DNA of 64,000 bases from Tatumella citrea (lineage in GTDB: Bacteria > Pseudomonadota > Gammaproteobacteria > Enterobacterales > Enterobacteriaceae): the NCBI RefSeq assembly GCF_002163585.1, contig NZ_CP015579.1:2604001-2668000 (forward strand). Reading direction: 5' to 3'. The notes under the pieces are model-generated. The model ran no database searches. It was not told where the DNA came from and worked only from the letters and a program-made list of their open reading frames with translations. Below are positions 34,682 through 43,080 of the stretch, in pieces (position 1 is the stretch's first letter; the number at the start of each line of letters is the position of its first letter). Both the position numbers and the translations under genes were made by a program.

Positions 34682-35060
34682 TGATAATCCCCTGAAAATG
34701 TTGATTTAGCGGCTTATTGTTTTATTTCGCAGAAACAGAGTTATCCGGCTCTGATGAATATTCTGCCCGCAGACAAAATAACCCTACACGATGTAACGAT
34801 AAGCTTAATGATAATTATTGGCTTTTAGATTTACCAAAAAGTTTCATTTCAAAATATAACTATTTGTATATTTTTGCGGAAAAAATCAGAACCTGAGGTT
34901 ATCTTAATGATTTTTGGTGATTTAATTTTCGGGAGTTGCTTTTACCGCTGCACACTAAGATTTACAATCAGATAGTTAATGCGTATGCTTCTCATTCTTT
35001 TTACAAATACCATCCGCAATGGCCTGCCCTGCCATGCCTTTTATTCCCATGGAGCTAAGA
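34682..35060. promoter_or_regulatory. Divergent fhuE/yncE control region
   Basis: 379 bases, AT-rich. It holds the Fur-box-like site at 34804-34822 and a much weaker resemblance at 34981-34999 (11 of 19 positions), close to the yncE-like start. No gene is seen. Confidence 0.5.
34804..34822. promoter_or_regulatory. Fur-box-like site
   Basis: The 19-base sequence has the core AATGATAAT followed by TATT and matches 14 of 19 positions of GATAATGATAATCATTATC. It is placed between a siderophore receptor gene and a YncE-like gene, both types being Fur-regulated in E. coli. Confidence 0.65.
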
Positions 35061-36158
35061 ATGAGATCGTTTTTCAGCCCGCGTAAAGCTGCACTTGGTG
35101 TTGCTATTGTCGCTGCCTTTAGCCTGACTGCCTGCCAGGCCCCGGCCAAAAAAGCCACTACTCCGGTAGTGACTGCACCAGTCAAAGCACCAGTGGATAC
35201 AGCACTGACTCAACAGGTATTAGGCGATGGTTTATATGAAATGGCCTGGTCAACCTCTGCCGGTGTGGTTTATGTGGCGAGCGCCCAGAGCTTTAAGAAC
35301 GTCAATGGCGGTATGCTGTATCGTCTTGACCCGCGTACCCTGAAAACGGTGGGCGAAACTCATACTGACCTGAAAAACTTTGGTATGACCACAGATGACA
35401 GTGGCGATATTATTTATGCCACTAACAGTCTGGATGGCGGCGTGTCTAAAATTGACGCAAAAACCGGTAAGGTAGTGCAACGCCTGATGTTCCCGGGCAA
35501 AAAAGATAAAGATGGCGATGCGGTTGGCGCACGTGAGATTTTTGAACACGGCAATGAACTGTATGTTGGCCGTGTAGCTGACCCTGGCTTTATTTCTGTG
35601 GTTGATACTAAAACCTTCCGTCTGAAAGACACCATCAAAAATGCCGGAAAATGGGTCACCGGAATTATTTATTCCCCGGCCATTGATCGTATTTACGCGT
35701 CTAACGGTGGCGGTGAAATCCTGGTCATTAATCCACACACCCATAAAATTGAAAAACGCTGGACTCCGGCAGACGGGAAACAATATCTGTTCCTGAATAT
35801 GGCTGAAGATCCGTCAACCGGCCGCCTGTTTGTGACCGATGATTCAAAAGCCAAAACTACCCTGGTATTTGATGAACACACCGGCAAAGTGATTAAACGT
35901 ATCGAAGGCGATGCGCTGGGTATTAAATTTAATCCGAAACGCAACGAGATCTATATCAGCCAGCGAGAGTCGCAGAAAGTGCTGGTACTGGACGCTACTA
36001 CGTACGCAGTGAAACACAGCTGGTCGTTTGCAACTCATCCGAACAGCCTGTTAGTTTCTCCGGATGGTCAGACGTTGTACGTCACACTGAAGCAGGACTT
36101 TAATAAAGATATGTCCACCAAAGGACCTGACAGTGTGGTACGTATCAGTCTGAAATAA
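35061..36158 (+). CDS. yncE: YncE-like beta-propeller lipoprotein
   Basis: 365 residues from the ATG at 35061 (GGAGCTAAG upstream). The N-terminus ends in a lipobox LTAC with C25, so it is probably a lipoprotein; E. coli YncE has an ordinary signal peptide instead. The mature part follows YncE: GLYEMAWSTSAGVVYVASAQS, GGMLYRLDPRTLK, LKNFGMTTDDSG, KWVTGIIYSPAIDRIYASNGGGEILVI and THPNSLLVSPDGQTLYVTLKQ, giving a seven-bladed propeller. YncE is a Fur-controlled periplasmic protein of unclear function. Divergent from the siderophore receptor gene, mirroring the yncD-yncE pair of E. coli. Confidence 0.87.
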   Translation: MRSFFSPRKAALGVAIVAAFSLTACQAPAKKATTPVVTAPVKAPVDTALTQQVLGDGLYEMAWSTSAGVVYVASAQSFKNVNGGMLYRLDPRTLKTVGETHTDLKNFGMTTDDSGDIIYATNSLDGGVSKIDAKTGKVVQRLMFPGKKDKDGDAVGAREIFEHGNELYVGRVADPGFISVVDTKTFRLKDTIKNAGKWVTGIIYSPAIDRIYASNGGGEILVINPHTHKIEKRWTPADGKQYLFLNMAEDPSTGRLFVTDDSKAKTTLVFDEHTGKVIKRIEGDALGIKFNPKRNEIYISQRESQKVLVLDATTYAVKHSWSFATHPNSLLVSPDGQTLYVTLKQDFNKDMSTKGPDSVVRISLK

Positions 36159-36492
36159 ACAATAACCAGACAGGAGACTCTCTCCGGAATTTAGGTTAAC
36201 GTTTTTCATGATTTATCACGGGACTGAGATAACTCAGTCCTTTTTTTATCTTTTGTATCCTGCCGGGTTCCCGGTAAAAAATACCCACACTCTTTATGGT
36301 TTAAGCATATTTACAAAACAGACAGTAAATTTAATATCAGACTGCAAAAATGTGACATGCCGCACTGCCTTCCATCCACGGTCAGAATGATAATATTTTT
36401 TTATATTTACACCTGCACCCGGTCAGTATTTTCATCTCCTGCGGATACTGACAATTGTTGTTTTCGAGTGGATAAAAGGAAGGACTTTAATT
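36159..36492. other. Intergenic region between yncE-like and aldehyde dehydrogenase genes
   Basis: 334 bases. It contains the yncE terminator at 36221-36247 and presumably the promoter of the dehydrogenase gene in the AT-rich second half. No gene is seen. Confidence 0.5.
36221..36247 (+). terminator. Intrinsic terminator of the yncE-like gene
   Basis: GGACTGAG and CTCAGTCC form an 8-base-pair stem with loop ATAA, followed by seven Ts. Confidence 0.9.
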
Positions 36493-37884
36493 ATGGCATT
36501 TTCAACTATTAATCCCTACACCGGTGAAACCGTAAAACAATTTAAAGATGCAACTGACAGTGAAATTGCAGCAGCTATCAGTCGTGCAGACCAGGCTTTT
36601 TCCTCCTGGCGACAGCTCCCCATCGCACAACGCACTGCCGTTTTGTCAAAGGCCGCCACTATATTGCGGGACAAAACCCAACATTTTGCAGAAATCATCA
36701 CCCTGGAAATGGGGAAAATTATCGGAGAGGCCCGTGCAGAAGTAGAGCTATCTGCCAGCATTCTCGAATACTACGTTAACAATGCCGAAAAGTTACTGGC
36801 AGATGAACCCCTGCCTGTGAACGATCCGCAGGAAGGTAAAGCGGTACTGGTTCATGAACCGCTGGGTGTCATTCTGGCGATTGAACCATGGAATTTCCCG
36901 TTCTATCAGATTGCCCGTATTCTGGCTCCGCAACTGGCCGCCGGAAATACCCTGTTATTAAAACATGCCTCGAATGTTCCTCAATGCGCTGAGGCTTTTG
37001 AACAACTGATGCTGGAAGCGGGACTCCCTGAAGGTGGCTTTACCAACCTGTTCCTGCCGCATGACAAAATAGAGTTAGTGCTTAAAGATCCGCGGGTTCA
37101 TGGTGTGGCACTGACCGGCTCAGAGGCCGCCGGGGCCAGTGTGGCAGCCACTGCCGGTAAATACCTGAAAAAATCGACTCTTGAACTGGGTGGTGCCGAT
37201 GCATTTGTCGTGCTGGCAGATGCTGAATTAGACAAAACCGTTAGCTGGGCAGTTTTTGGGCGCCACTGGAACGCAGGCCAGGTGTGTGTTTCTTCAAAAC
37301 GCATGATCATTCATGAAAAAATCTATGATGCGTTTCTGGAAAAATACACTGCGGCCGTAGCTAAACTCAAAGCCGGTGACCCAATGGACAGCCAGACCCA
37401 ACTGGCTCCTCTCTCTTCTCAGCGTGCTGCCGATAACCTGAAAACCCAGCTTGCCAAAGCGATTGAACATGGCGCTACCGCCGTTGAAGTGGGGGAAAAA
37501 GTTCCGACACGGGGAGCGTTTGTACAGCCAACTATCCTGACCAATGTCACCCCGGATAATCCGGCCTGGTACGAAGAGTTTTTCGGCCCGGTATCGATGA
37601 TTATCAAAGCCAAAGATGATGAAGATGCCATTCGTATTGCCAACGACAGCCACTTTGGACTGGGAGGCTCCGTATTTACCTCTAATCCTGACTACGGTTA
37701 TCAGTTAGCGAAGAAAATCACCACCGGAATGGTGTTTGTTAATCACCCGACCATGGTAAAAGCTGATCTGCCGTTTGGCGGGGTAAAACGCTCGGGTTAT
37801 GGCCGGGAATTGCTGGGCCTGGGGCTGAAAGAGTTTGTTAACCATAAACTGATTGATATCGTCGATATCGATGCCCCGTTCTGA
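36493..37884 (+). CDS. NAD(P)-dependent succinate-semialdehyde-type dehydrogenase
   Basis: 463 residues, the length of E. coli Sad. The ALDH features are PWNFPFYQI (132-140), the general base E231 in LELGGAD, and the nucleophile C265 in NAGQVCVSSKR; the C-terminal FGGVKRSGYGRELLGLGLKEF is typical of the SSADH/Sad group. It oxidises an aldehyde, probably succinate semialdehyde, to the acid in the cytoplasm. Ribosome site AAGGAAGG precedes the start. Monocistronic, with no GABA genes nearby. Substrate is inferred from family. Confidence 0.87.
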   Translation: MAFSTINPYTGETVKQFKDATDSEIAAAISRADQAFSSWRQLPIAQRTAVLSKAATILRDKTQHFAEIITLEMGKIIGEARAEVELSASILEYYVNNAEKLLADEPLPVNDPQEGKAVLVHEPLGVILAIEPWNFPFYQIARILAPQLAAGNTLLLKHASNVPQCAEAFEQLMLEAGLPEGGFTNLFLPHDKIELVLKDPRVHGVALTGSEAAGASVAATAGKYLKKSTLELGGADAFVVLADAELDKTVSWAVFGRHWNAGQVCVSSKRMIIHEKIYDAFLEKYTAAVAKLKAGDPMDSQTQLAPLSSQRAADNLKTQLAKAIEHGATAVEVGEKVPTRGAFVQPTILTNVTPDNPAWYEEFFGPVSMIIKAKDDEDAIRIANDSHFGLGGSVFTSNPDYGYQLAKKITTGMVFVNHPTMVKADLPFGGVKRSGYGRELLGLGLKEFVNHKLIDIVDIDAPF

Positions 37885-37903
37885 CAAAATTTGCTGTCCG
37901 CCC

Positions 37904-37925
37904 TCCCCTGGCAAAAGCCAGGGGA
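37904..37925 (+). terminator. Strong hairpin after the aldehyde dehydrogenase gene
   Basis: TCCCCTGGC and GCCAGGGGA form a 9-base-pair stem with loop AAAA, 20 bases after the stop codon. It has no T run behind it, so termination is likely but not of the standard type. Confidence 0.5.
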
Positions 37926-38031
37926 CTGGCATCAGTGATCACCAACATCGTGAATTAGTGGCAGTTATCTGCTTTTATCACAGCAACTGTATCTTTTATC
38001 AGCAGTCAGTTCGTCTGACGGCAAAACTGTT

Positions 38032-38060
38032 TTGACAAGCCTGCGTCAGCCCGTTACTAT
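38032..38060 (+). promoter_or_regulatory. tRNA-Asn promoter
   Basis: TTGACA at 38032-38037 and TACTAT at 38055-38060 with a 17-base spacer, followed by a GC-rich discriminator (GCGCCCC). This is typical of stringently controlled stable RNA genes. Confidence 0.85.
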
Positions 38061-38081
38061 GCGCCCCGTCTTCAAGACAAT

Positions 38082-38157
38082 TCCTCTGTAGTTCAGTCGG
38101 TAGAACGGCGGACTGTTAATCCGTATGTCACTGGTTCGAGTCCAGTCAGAGGAGCCA
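38082..38157 (+). tRNA. tRNA-Asn (anticodon GTT)
   Basis: 76 bases including an encoded CCA. The acceptor stem pairs TCCTCTG with CAGAGGA, the T-arm has GGTTCGAGTCC, and the anticodon GTT at 38115-38117 sits in the loop CTGTTAA. It lies just left of a variable patch; Asn-tRNA genes often serve as integration sites, but no integrase or repeated tRNA end was seen. Confidence 0.97.
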
Positions 38158-38165
38158 TATTAAAG

Positions 38166-38198
38166 AAGCCCGCTTAAGGAAACTTAAGCGGGCTTTTT
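38166..38198 (+). terminator. Intrinsic terminator after tRNA-Asn
   Basis: AAGCCCGCTTAAG pairs with CTTAAGCGGGCTT (13 base pairs) around GAAA, ending in a T run. Confidence 0.93.
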
Positions 38199-38378
38199 GT
38201 TTATCGCAACAGGTTGAATTCCTAACCGGATAGTATTGCATCAGTTTAACCCTATAAATGATAAGAAAGGGGATGGGACGTCAATATACCCAGTTATTCC
38301 TGCATCCTATGGTAGTAAAAAGAGAGAACGATAGTCTCTCTTTAGTTTTCCCTGTATCGGGGTTGTTGTCCGATGTCA

Positions 38379-39149
38379 TTAACAGCAAAAAGGGGAACGT
38401 TGCTGCGCCTCAGCAAGCCAATAGCTGGCATCTTCTCCCGCTGCGGTGTAGAACGGAGCGTGTTGATTGTCAGCAACTGCTAAAATGGCATTTGCTACAT
38501 CATCAGCGTAAGTCACCGGCGAATCGGTATCCTGAATCATTTGGATAAAATCCCTCACCATTTTCCCGTAATCAGGATCGTCCATCCCCAGGAAATGGGC
38601 ACGTGCATTCTCTCCAAACTTCGTTTCAGGTGAGCGCCCCGGTAATATGACATGGACGCGAATACCAAAAGTCCTGGCTTCGATGGATAATGATTCGCTC
38701 CATGCATTCAGCGCAGCTTTACTTGCACGATAAAGCCCAATAAGTGGCAGCGCTTTGGTTGTCACTGATGAAGAGACATTGATGATTACCCCTGATTTTT
38801 TCTCTCTCATCGATGGCATAAATGACTGAGTTAATGACAAAGTACCTAAGACATTCGTATTCATTAATTGCTGTGCAGTTGCTAAAGGCGTGAGCTCGAC
38901 CGGTACAGGGGCACCAAAACCAGCATTGTTCACCAGTACATCAATGGCCCCCGCTTGCTTCACAACATTCCCGATACTCTCAGCAGAAGTAATATCCAGC
39001 GACAGGATGGTCAATTTACTGCTTTCAGGCAAAAGTGTCGGATCGGGTGTTCTCATTGTGGCAATCACATCCCATCCCTTTTGCAAAAAAAGTTTTGCTG
39101 CTGCAAGCCCAAAACCTGAAGAGCATCCGGTAATAAGTACAGTTGACAT
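38379..39149 (-). CDS. Short-chain dehydrogenase/reductase
   Basis: 256 residues of the classical SDR type. The cofactor motif is TGCSSGFG (about 8-15), followed by NNAGFG (about 74-79), the catalytic Ser region VSSSV, and YRASK carrying Tyr and Lys. Near the cofactor site IATMRTPD suggests NADP(H). It reduces or oxidises an unknown carbonyl/alcohol. Divergent from the AraC gene 94 bases away, so probably controlled by it. It lies in the patch just after tRNA-Asn. Confidence 0.88.
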   Translation of the reverse strand: MSTVLITGCSSGFGLAAAKLFLQKGWDVIATMRTPDPTLLPESSKLTILSLDITSAESIGNVVKQAGAIDVLVNNAGFGAPVPVELTPLATAQQLMNTNVLGTLSLTQSFMPSMREKKSGVIINVSSSVTTKALPLIGLYRASKAALNAWSESLSIEARTFGIRVHVILPGRSPETKFGENARAHFLGMDDPDYGKMVRDFIQMIQDTDSPVTYADDVANAILAVADNQHAPFYTAAGEDASYWLAEAQQRSPFCC

Positions 39150-39243
39150 GTTTCATCCTCTTTTTGGTGAAGAGCCGTGATGATAGTCGCCACTACCAGG
39201 ACAATATATAATAAGAAATCCAGATAAATTTAGAGATAGTCCA

Positions 39244-40188
39244 ATGTCAGACCCGTTGACCGATATTGTTGCCTTACTCAACCCCAAACCCTCACATTCA
39301 AAACTGGTGGAAGGTGCCGGGCAGTGGCGTATTGTCAGGAAATCCGGAGGAGAGGCTTTTTACTGCGCGGTTTTAGACGGTGAATGCCTGATTAATATTA
39401 ACGGACAAGGTCCGCAACTACTCGTTGCTGGTGACTTTCTGTTGATACCTGCCGCACATTCTTTCGAAAATACCAATACGGGTGCGTCTCACCCCACCGA
39501 AATCACTGTGCCGACAGTGATCAGTGAAGGCCACGTGAGAATTGGCTCACCCATTGGGCCGGCTGACTTGCTTATGAATATTGGTCACTGTGAATTCGAT
39601 ACGCCGGAAAAACAACTGATTGTCTCTTTACTGCCAAACGAGATACTGATTAAAGGGCAGCGTCGTTTCGTCATGCTGCTTGAACTCCTGTTAGATGAAA
39701 ATCGAAGCAAGCGACCAGGGCGGGAAGTGGTATTGATGCACCTTCTGCAACTACTGTTGGTCGAATCGTTACGGAGTAAGGATGACTTGTCAAAAAAGGC
39801 TGGTATTTTGCAGGGGCTACAGCACGAAAAGATCGGATTAGCGCTGCATCTTATACATGAAAAACCAGATTCTGACTGGAAAATCGCACAGCTCGCCAGC
39901 CACTGTGCAATGTCTCGCTCATCTTTTTTTGCCGTATTCAATGAGACTGTCGGTATGCCGCCATTGAAATACCTGCTCTTCTGGCGAATGTCGTTAGCGA
40001 AAAAAGCACTGATGAGTAGCAATGATAGAATCGAACAGATTGCATTCCGGATAGGTTACCAATCAGCAAGTGCATTCAACGTGGCATTCAATAAGTACGT
40101 GGGACTTCCACCGGGAGTGTTCAGACGGCAGAATACAACGTTTCAAAGCTACCCTTCTTCGACTGCTACCAGTACGCCAGATCCTTAA
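39244..40188 (+). CDS. AraC-family regulator with N-terminal cupin-type domain
   Basis: 314 residues. The N-terminal sensor has a cupin pattern (AFYCAVLDGECLININGQGPQLLVAGDFLLIPAAHSFENTN). The C-terminal two helix-turn-helix units are at about 205-300, with WKIAQLASHCAMSRSSFFAVFNETVGMPPLKYLLFWRM and IEQIAFRIGYQSASAFNVAFNKYVGLPPGVFRR. It probably controls the divergent SDR gene. The ribosome site is weak. Codon use looks less GC-rich than that of the flanking core genes, which fits acquired DNA. Confidence 0.88.
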   Translation: MSDPLTDIVALLNPKPSHSKLVEGAGQWRIVRKSGGEAFYCAVLDGECLININGQGPQLLVAGDFLLIPAAHSFENTNTGASHPTEITVPTVISEGHVRIGSPIGPADLLMNIGHCEFDTPEKQLIVSLLPNEILIKGQRRFVMLLELLLDENRSKRPGREVVLMHLLQLLLVESLRSKDDLSKKAGILQGLQHEKIGLALHLIHEKPDSDWKIAQLASHCAMSRSSFFAVFNETVGMPPLKYLLFWRMSLAKKALMSSNDRIEQIAFRIGYQSASAFNVAFNKYVGLPPGVFRRQNTTFQSYPSSTATSTPDP

Positions 40189-40199
40189 GCTTAAATATT

Positions 40200-40472
40200 A
40201 AGAGAATATCTCCCACACGACCAGCAGATATTTTTAACGGCTCTACAGACACGATTTCCTCTAACAGCTCTAATTCAACAGGAATACAGGTTAACCTAAG
40301 GGGATTACAGGGTAATGGCCGTGTTAATACCATGATCGATGGTTCCCGGCAGAGCTCTAATACCTATAGGGGTTATGCAGGCACGCGAGATAACACCTAC
40401 TTAGACCCTGATTTAATTGGTGGTATCGACATTAAAAAAGGCGTAGATGCCGGTCCTTATTCAGGGAATTGA
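40200..40472 (+). pseudogene. Remnant of a TonB-dependent heme/hemophore-type receptor (plug segment)
   Basis: An open stretch without a start codon encodes part of a receptor plug: RPADIFNG, then GIQVNLRGLQGNGRVNTMIDGSRQSSNTYRGYAG, then TYLDPDLIGGIDIKKGVDAG, ending at a stop where transposase-type DNA begins. The order and spacing fit HasR/hemoglobin-receptor plugs. Signal peptide, TonB box and the whole barrel are missing. It is a truncated fossil, probably cut by the adjoining insertion sequence. Confidence 0.75.
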
Positions 40473-40830
40473 CCCGTCCTGAATAGCGTTGACACGTTTC
40501 TGATCTAATTCCGGAGAACGTGATGATGACAGAGTTCAAACGCACACAACGAGATTATCCTCTATCCTCTAAAAAAACAGTGACACGTGCGTGTCAGTTT
40601 CTGAGACACAGCAGACAGTCATGGTACCAGGACAATGCCAGGAGCAATAAGAAGCAGAGCAGGAATCTTCACATTCTTGATTCTATCGCCAGAGTCCGAT
40701 GTCGCGAGCCCCGAATCGGTACGCGTAAACTGCACTTTCTGCTGAACAGTCTGACGGATAAAACACTGAGCATCGGGCGGGATCGCCTGTTTGCCCTGCT
40801 GGATGAGCACAGGCTTCTGGTCCCTGTGAA
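40470..40830 (+). mobile_element. IS3-type insertion sequence fragment
   Basis: From about 40470 (TGACCCGTCCTGAATAG looks like an IS end) the DNA encodes the N-terminal part of an IS3-family OrfB-like transposase: SSKKTVTRACQFLRHSRQSWYQ, PRIGTRKLHFLLN and IGRDRLFALLDEHRLLV. The DDE integrase core is absent, so the element is dead. The right boundary is where hydrolase sequence starts and is approximate. Confidence 0.65.
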
Positions 40831-41053
40831 CGGTACGGCACTCGGAGGTGTTCTGGCTGAAGCCGCGTGGCGTAGTCGGCCCGTGTTCTATCTGATTGGC
40901 GAAAACGATCTGGCCATCCTGCCTGTGGAACAGGAACGGATGGCAACACGAATGAATGCGACGATACAACGGGTGGCCTCCAGCCATGTGCCGATGTTGT
41001 CACACCCTCAAGTGGTCGCCGATTTTATCCTACGGGCGGCTTCCTGGTTCTGA
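40520..41053 (+). pseudogene. Chimeric frame: transposase N-terminus joined to an alpha/beta-hydrolase tail
   Basis: One continuous frame of 177 codons. The first about 104 residues are IS3-type transposase; the remainder (RPVFYLIGENDLAILPVEQERMATRM, then ASSHVPMLSHPQVVADFI) is the C-terminal end of an alpha/beta hydrolase, including the acidic residue in GENDLAI and the histidine in SSHVPML that would complete a catalytic triad. The nucleophile half is missing. Not expected to be functional; the in-frame join seems accidental. Confidence 0.7.
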
Positions 41054-41236
41054 TACGATGATCACCGATGCCGCAGCCCTGTTTCTGGCTGGTCGCAGGG
41101 ACGCGGTTCCGGTGTGCCCGCCAAAGCAGATCACAGGAGTAACAGATTGACTTTTTTTAGGAAAACTTCACTCAAAGCGAATTTTTTAATGGATAAACCC
41201 GTATAAATCTGATGAGCTGCACTTCCACCCAATGGC

Positions 41237-41283
41237 TTGACATCTTTCTCCAGAGATCTAAGGTAACAAGGTAGCTGTACCTT
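41237..41283 (+). promoter_or_regulatory. Putative promoter and operator of the aldo/keto reductase gene
   Basis: TTGACA at 41237-41242 is followed after 16 bases by TAAGGT, a weak -10. Downstream AAGGTA (41268-41273) and TACCTT (41278-41283) form an inverted repeat, and an extra AAGGTA lies at 41260-41265. No regulator gene for this site was identified. Confidence 0.4.
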
Positions 41284-41344
41284 AATACCCCGTCTCCCGC
41301 CAGTCACATAGCTGTTTCACGACTGGCAGCTCAGAGGAAACCCC

Positions 41345-42340
41345 ATGCAATACAAGAAGCTAGGCTCTACCGGGCTGGATATTTCTGCGTTATGTCTCGG
41401 TTGTATGACATATGGTGAGCCGGATGCCGGCGCGCATAGCTGGACACTGAATGAAGAGAAGTCTCGCCCGATCATTGCTCATGCCATCGATAACGGAATA
41501 AATTTCTTCGATACGGCCAACAGTTATTCTGCCGGAACGTCCGAAGTTATCGTGGGAAAAGTGTTAAAACAACTGACCAGACGGGAAGAGATTGTTATTG
41601 CGACCAAGGTTTTTTTCCCGCCGGGTGCCAGTGATGGCGAAAAAAGACCGAACGGTCAGGGGCTGTCACGTAAAGCCATCATGTCCGAAATCGATAAGAG
41701 CCTGCAGCGACTGCAAACGGACTATGTCGATCTGTATCAAATCCATCGTTGGGATTATTCCACCCCCATAGAAGAAACGATGGAAGCGCTGCATGACGTA
41801 GTCAAAGCAGGTAAAGCCCGCTACATTGGCGCTTCATCCATGTATGCCTGGCAGTTTGCCAAAGCGCAGGAAATTGCCCGCCGTGAGGGTTGGACGCCGT
41901 TTGTATCAATGCAGAACTACGTTAACCTGCTATATCGTGAAGAAGAACGGGAGATGATTCCGTTATGTGCTGACCAGTCCGTGGGATTAATGCCCTGGAG
42001 CCCGATGGCACGAGGACGACTGACCCGTCCGGTCGGTGTGACCTCGGCCCGTTCTGAAAGTGATAAGTTCGGTAAAACGTTGTACAGCAAGACGGAAGAA
42101 GCAGATAACAAAGTGATTGCTGCGGTCGAAAAAATCGCACAGGAACGTGGCTTACCTATGGCGCAGATTGCACTGGCCTGGGTGCTGGCAAAACCGGAAG
42201 TTTCGGCTCCGATTGTCGGCGCGTCCAAAACCGGGCAGATCGATGATGCGATTGCGGCTCTTAGCGTGAAGCTGACGGATGAAGAAATCGGCTTGCTTGA
42301 GGAGCATTATATCGCTCATCCGGTAACTGGTTTCAGTTAA
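41345..42340 (+). CDS. Aldo/keto reductase
   Basis: 331 residues of the AKR barrel type, similar to Tas/YajO-like members. The catalytic set is visible: Asp and Tyr in FFDTANSYSAG, Lys in IATKV, His in DLYQIHRWD; the cofactor-binding end is PIVGASKTGQIDDAIAAL. NADPH-dependent reduction of an aldehyde or ketone is likely. Good ribosome site AGAGGAAA. It sits at the right end of the variable patch and has no operon partner. Confidence 0.92.
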   Translation: MQYKKLGSTGLDISALCLGCMTYGEPDAGAHSWTLNEEKSRPIIAHAIDNGINFFDTANSYSAGTSEVIVGKVLKQLTRREEIVIATKVFFPPGASDGEKRPNGQGLSRKAIMSEIDKSLQRLQTDYVDLYQIHRWDYSTPIEETMEALHDVVKAGKARYIGASSMYAWQFAKAQEIARREGWTPFVSMQNYVNLLYREEEREMIPLCADQSVGLMPWSPMARGRLTRPVGVTSARSESDKFGKTLYSKTEEADNKVIAAVEKIAQERGLPMAQIALAWVLAKPEVSAPIVGASKTGQIDDAIAALSVKLTDEEIGLLEEHYIAHPVTGFS

Positions 42341-42699
42341 GCATTCACCTGCTGCGGTTAACCGGTCTGAGTGCCGGTTACCGCACAGACTTCCGCCCCT
42401 GTCCCTGAGTTCCTGCAAACCGGATTAAGCGACTCTTTAATGACCTCACTCACGGCCTGAGCTGAGTGGCTATCAGGGGGTTAGTTTTGCGGTTTTTCCG
42501 GGGCAAGCTCCGATGGTGTTGTCAGCTGTTCCCTGTATTCGCGGGTGGCCTTAAGACCGGCGACTGAGAAACGGCTAAAATTTGAAAAACGGGCCTGTGA
42601 AATTGCAGATAATAACCATTACCGCGGGCTGGCAATAGCCCGTATAATTGTCGCCAGCGCTTTTGCGCACTATCTGTCCGCACATTCAGGGAAACGGTT
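42341..42699. other. Intergenic region between aldo/keto reductase gene and ymjA
   Basis: 359 bases. A hairpin (TGCGGTTAACCGG with CCGGTTACCGCA, 42353-42385) may end the reductase transcript, though no T run follows. A minus-strand open stretch of about 45 codons (42481-42620) lacks a start codon and was not accepted. Confidence 0.45.
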
Positions 42700-42942
42700 A
42701 TGAAACAAATACACTTTAAATATTATGACATGGTGGAAGAGTATGCGGAGGAGTGCCAGAAACCGGTTGAAGAATCTGAAGCCGATGCTCTGGCTCACTA
42801 CTTTCAGTTGCTGCTGACTCGCTTGTCAGAAAACCCTGAAATCAGTGAGGAGGACCAGCAGCAGATGGCCACTGAAGCTGGTATCGAACCGCACCGGATT
42901 GATGATATTGCTGAATTTCTGAATCAGTGGGGCAATGAGTAA
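42700..42942 (+). CDS. ymjA: YmjA-like DUF2543 protein
   Basis: 80 residues, acidic, closely matching E. coli YmjA: a [13 protein letters not shown] start, [29 protein letters not shown], and the ending [15 protein letters not shown], which is nearly identical. It is a small cytoplasmic helical protein of unknown function restricted to enterobacteria. Monocistronic. Confidence 0.93.
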   Translation: MKQIHFKYYDMVEEYAEECQKPVEESEADALAHYFQLLLTRLSENPEISEEDQQQMATEAGIEPHRIDDIAEFLNQWGNE

Positions 42943-43080
42943 CCTGATGCCGGCAGCCACTGTCGACACAGGCGATGGTGGCTAAAATATCCGGTGTTCA
43001 GACTTCTCCCTTATTGATAACACCGGGATGCAAATCAGCGCAGGCCAGTGACATAGCAGTCACCAGCCAGCTTCAGAAGA

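Noticed and set aside
41257..41281. Stretch TAAGGTAACAAGGTAGCTGTACC resembling the 3' end of 16S rRNA
   Set aside because: Only about 15-20 bases resemble it; no anti-Shine-Dalgarno CCTCC follows and no rRNA helices surround it.
38082..42340. Integrative element anchored at tRNA-Asn
   Set aside because: No integrase gene and no second copy of the tRNA 3' end was found, so only a variable patch is reported.
42481..42620. Minus-strand open stretch reading ...RFSVAGLKATREYREQL...
   Set aside because: No start codon or ribosome site, only about 45 codons, no recognised family.
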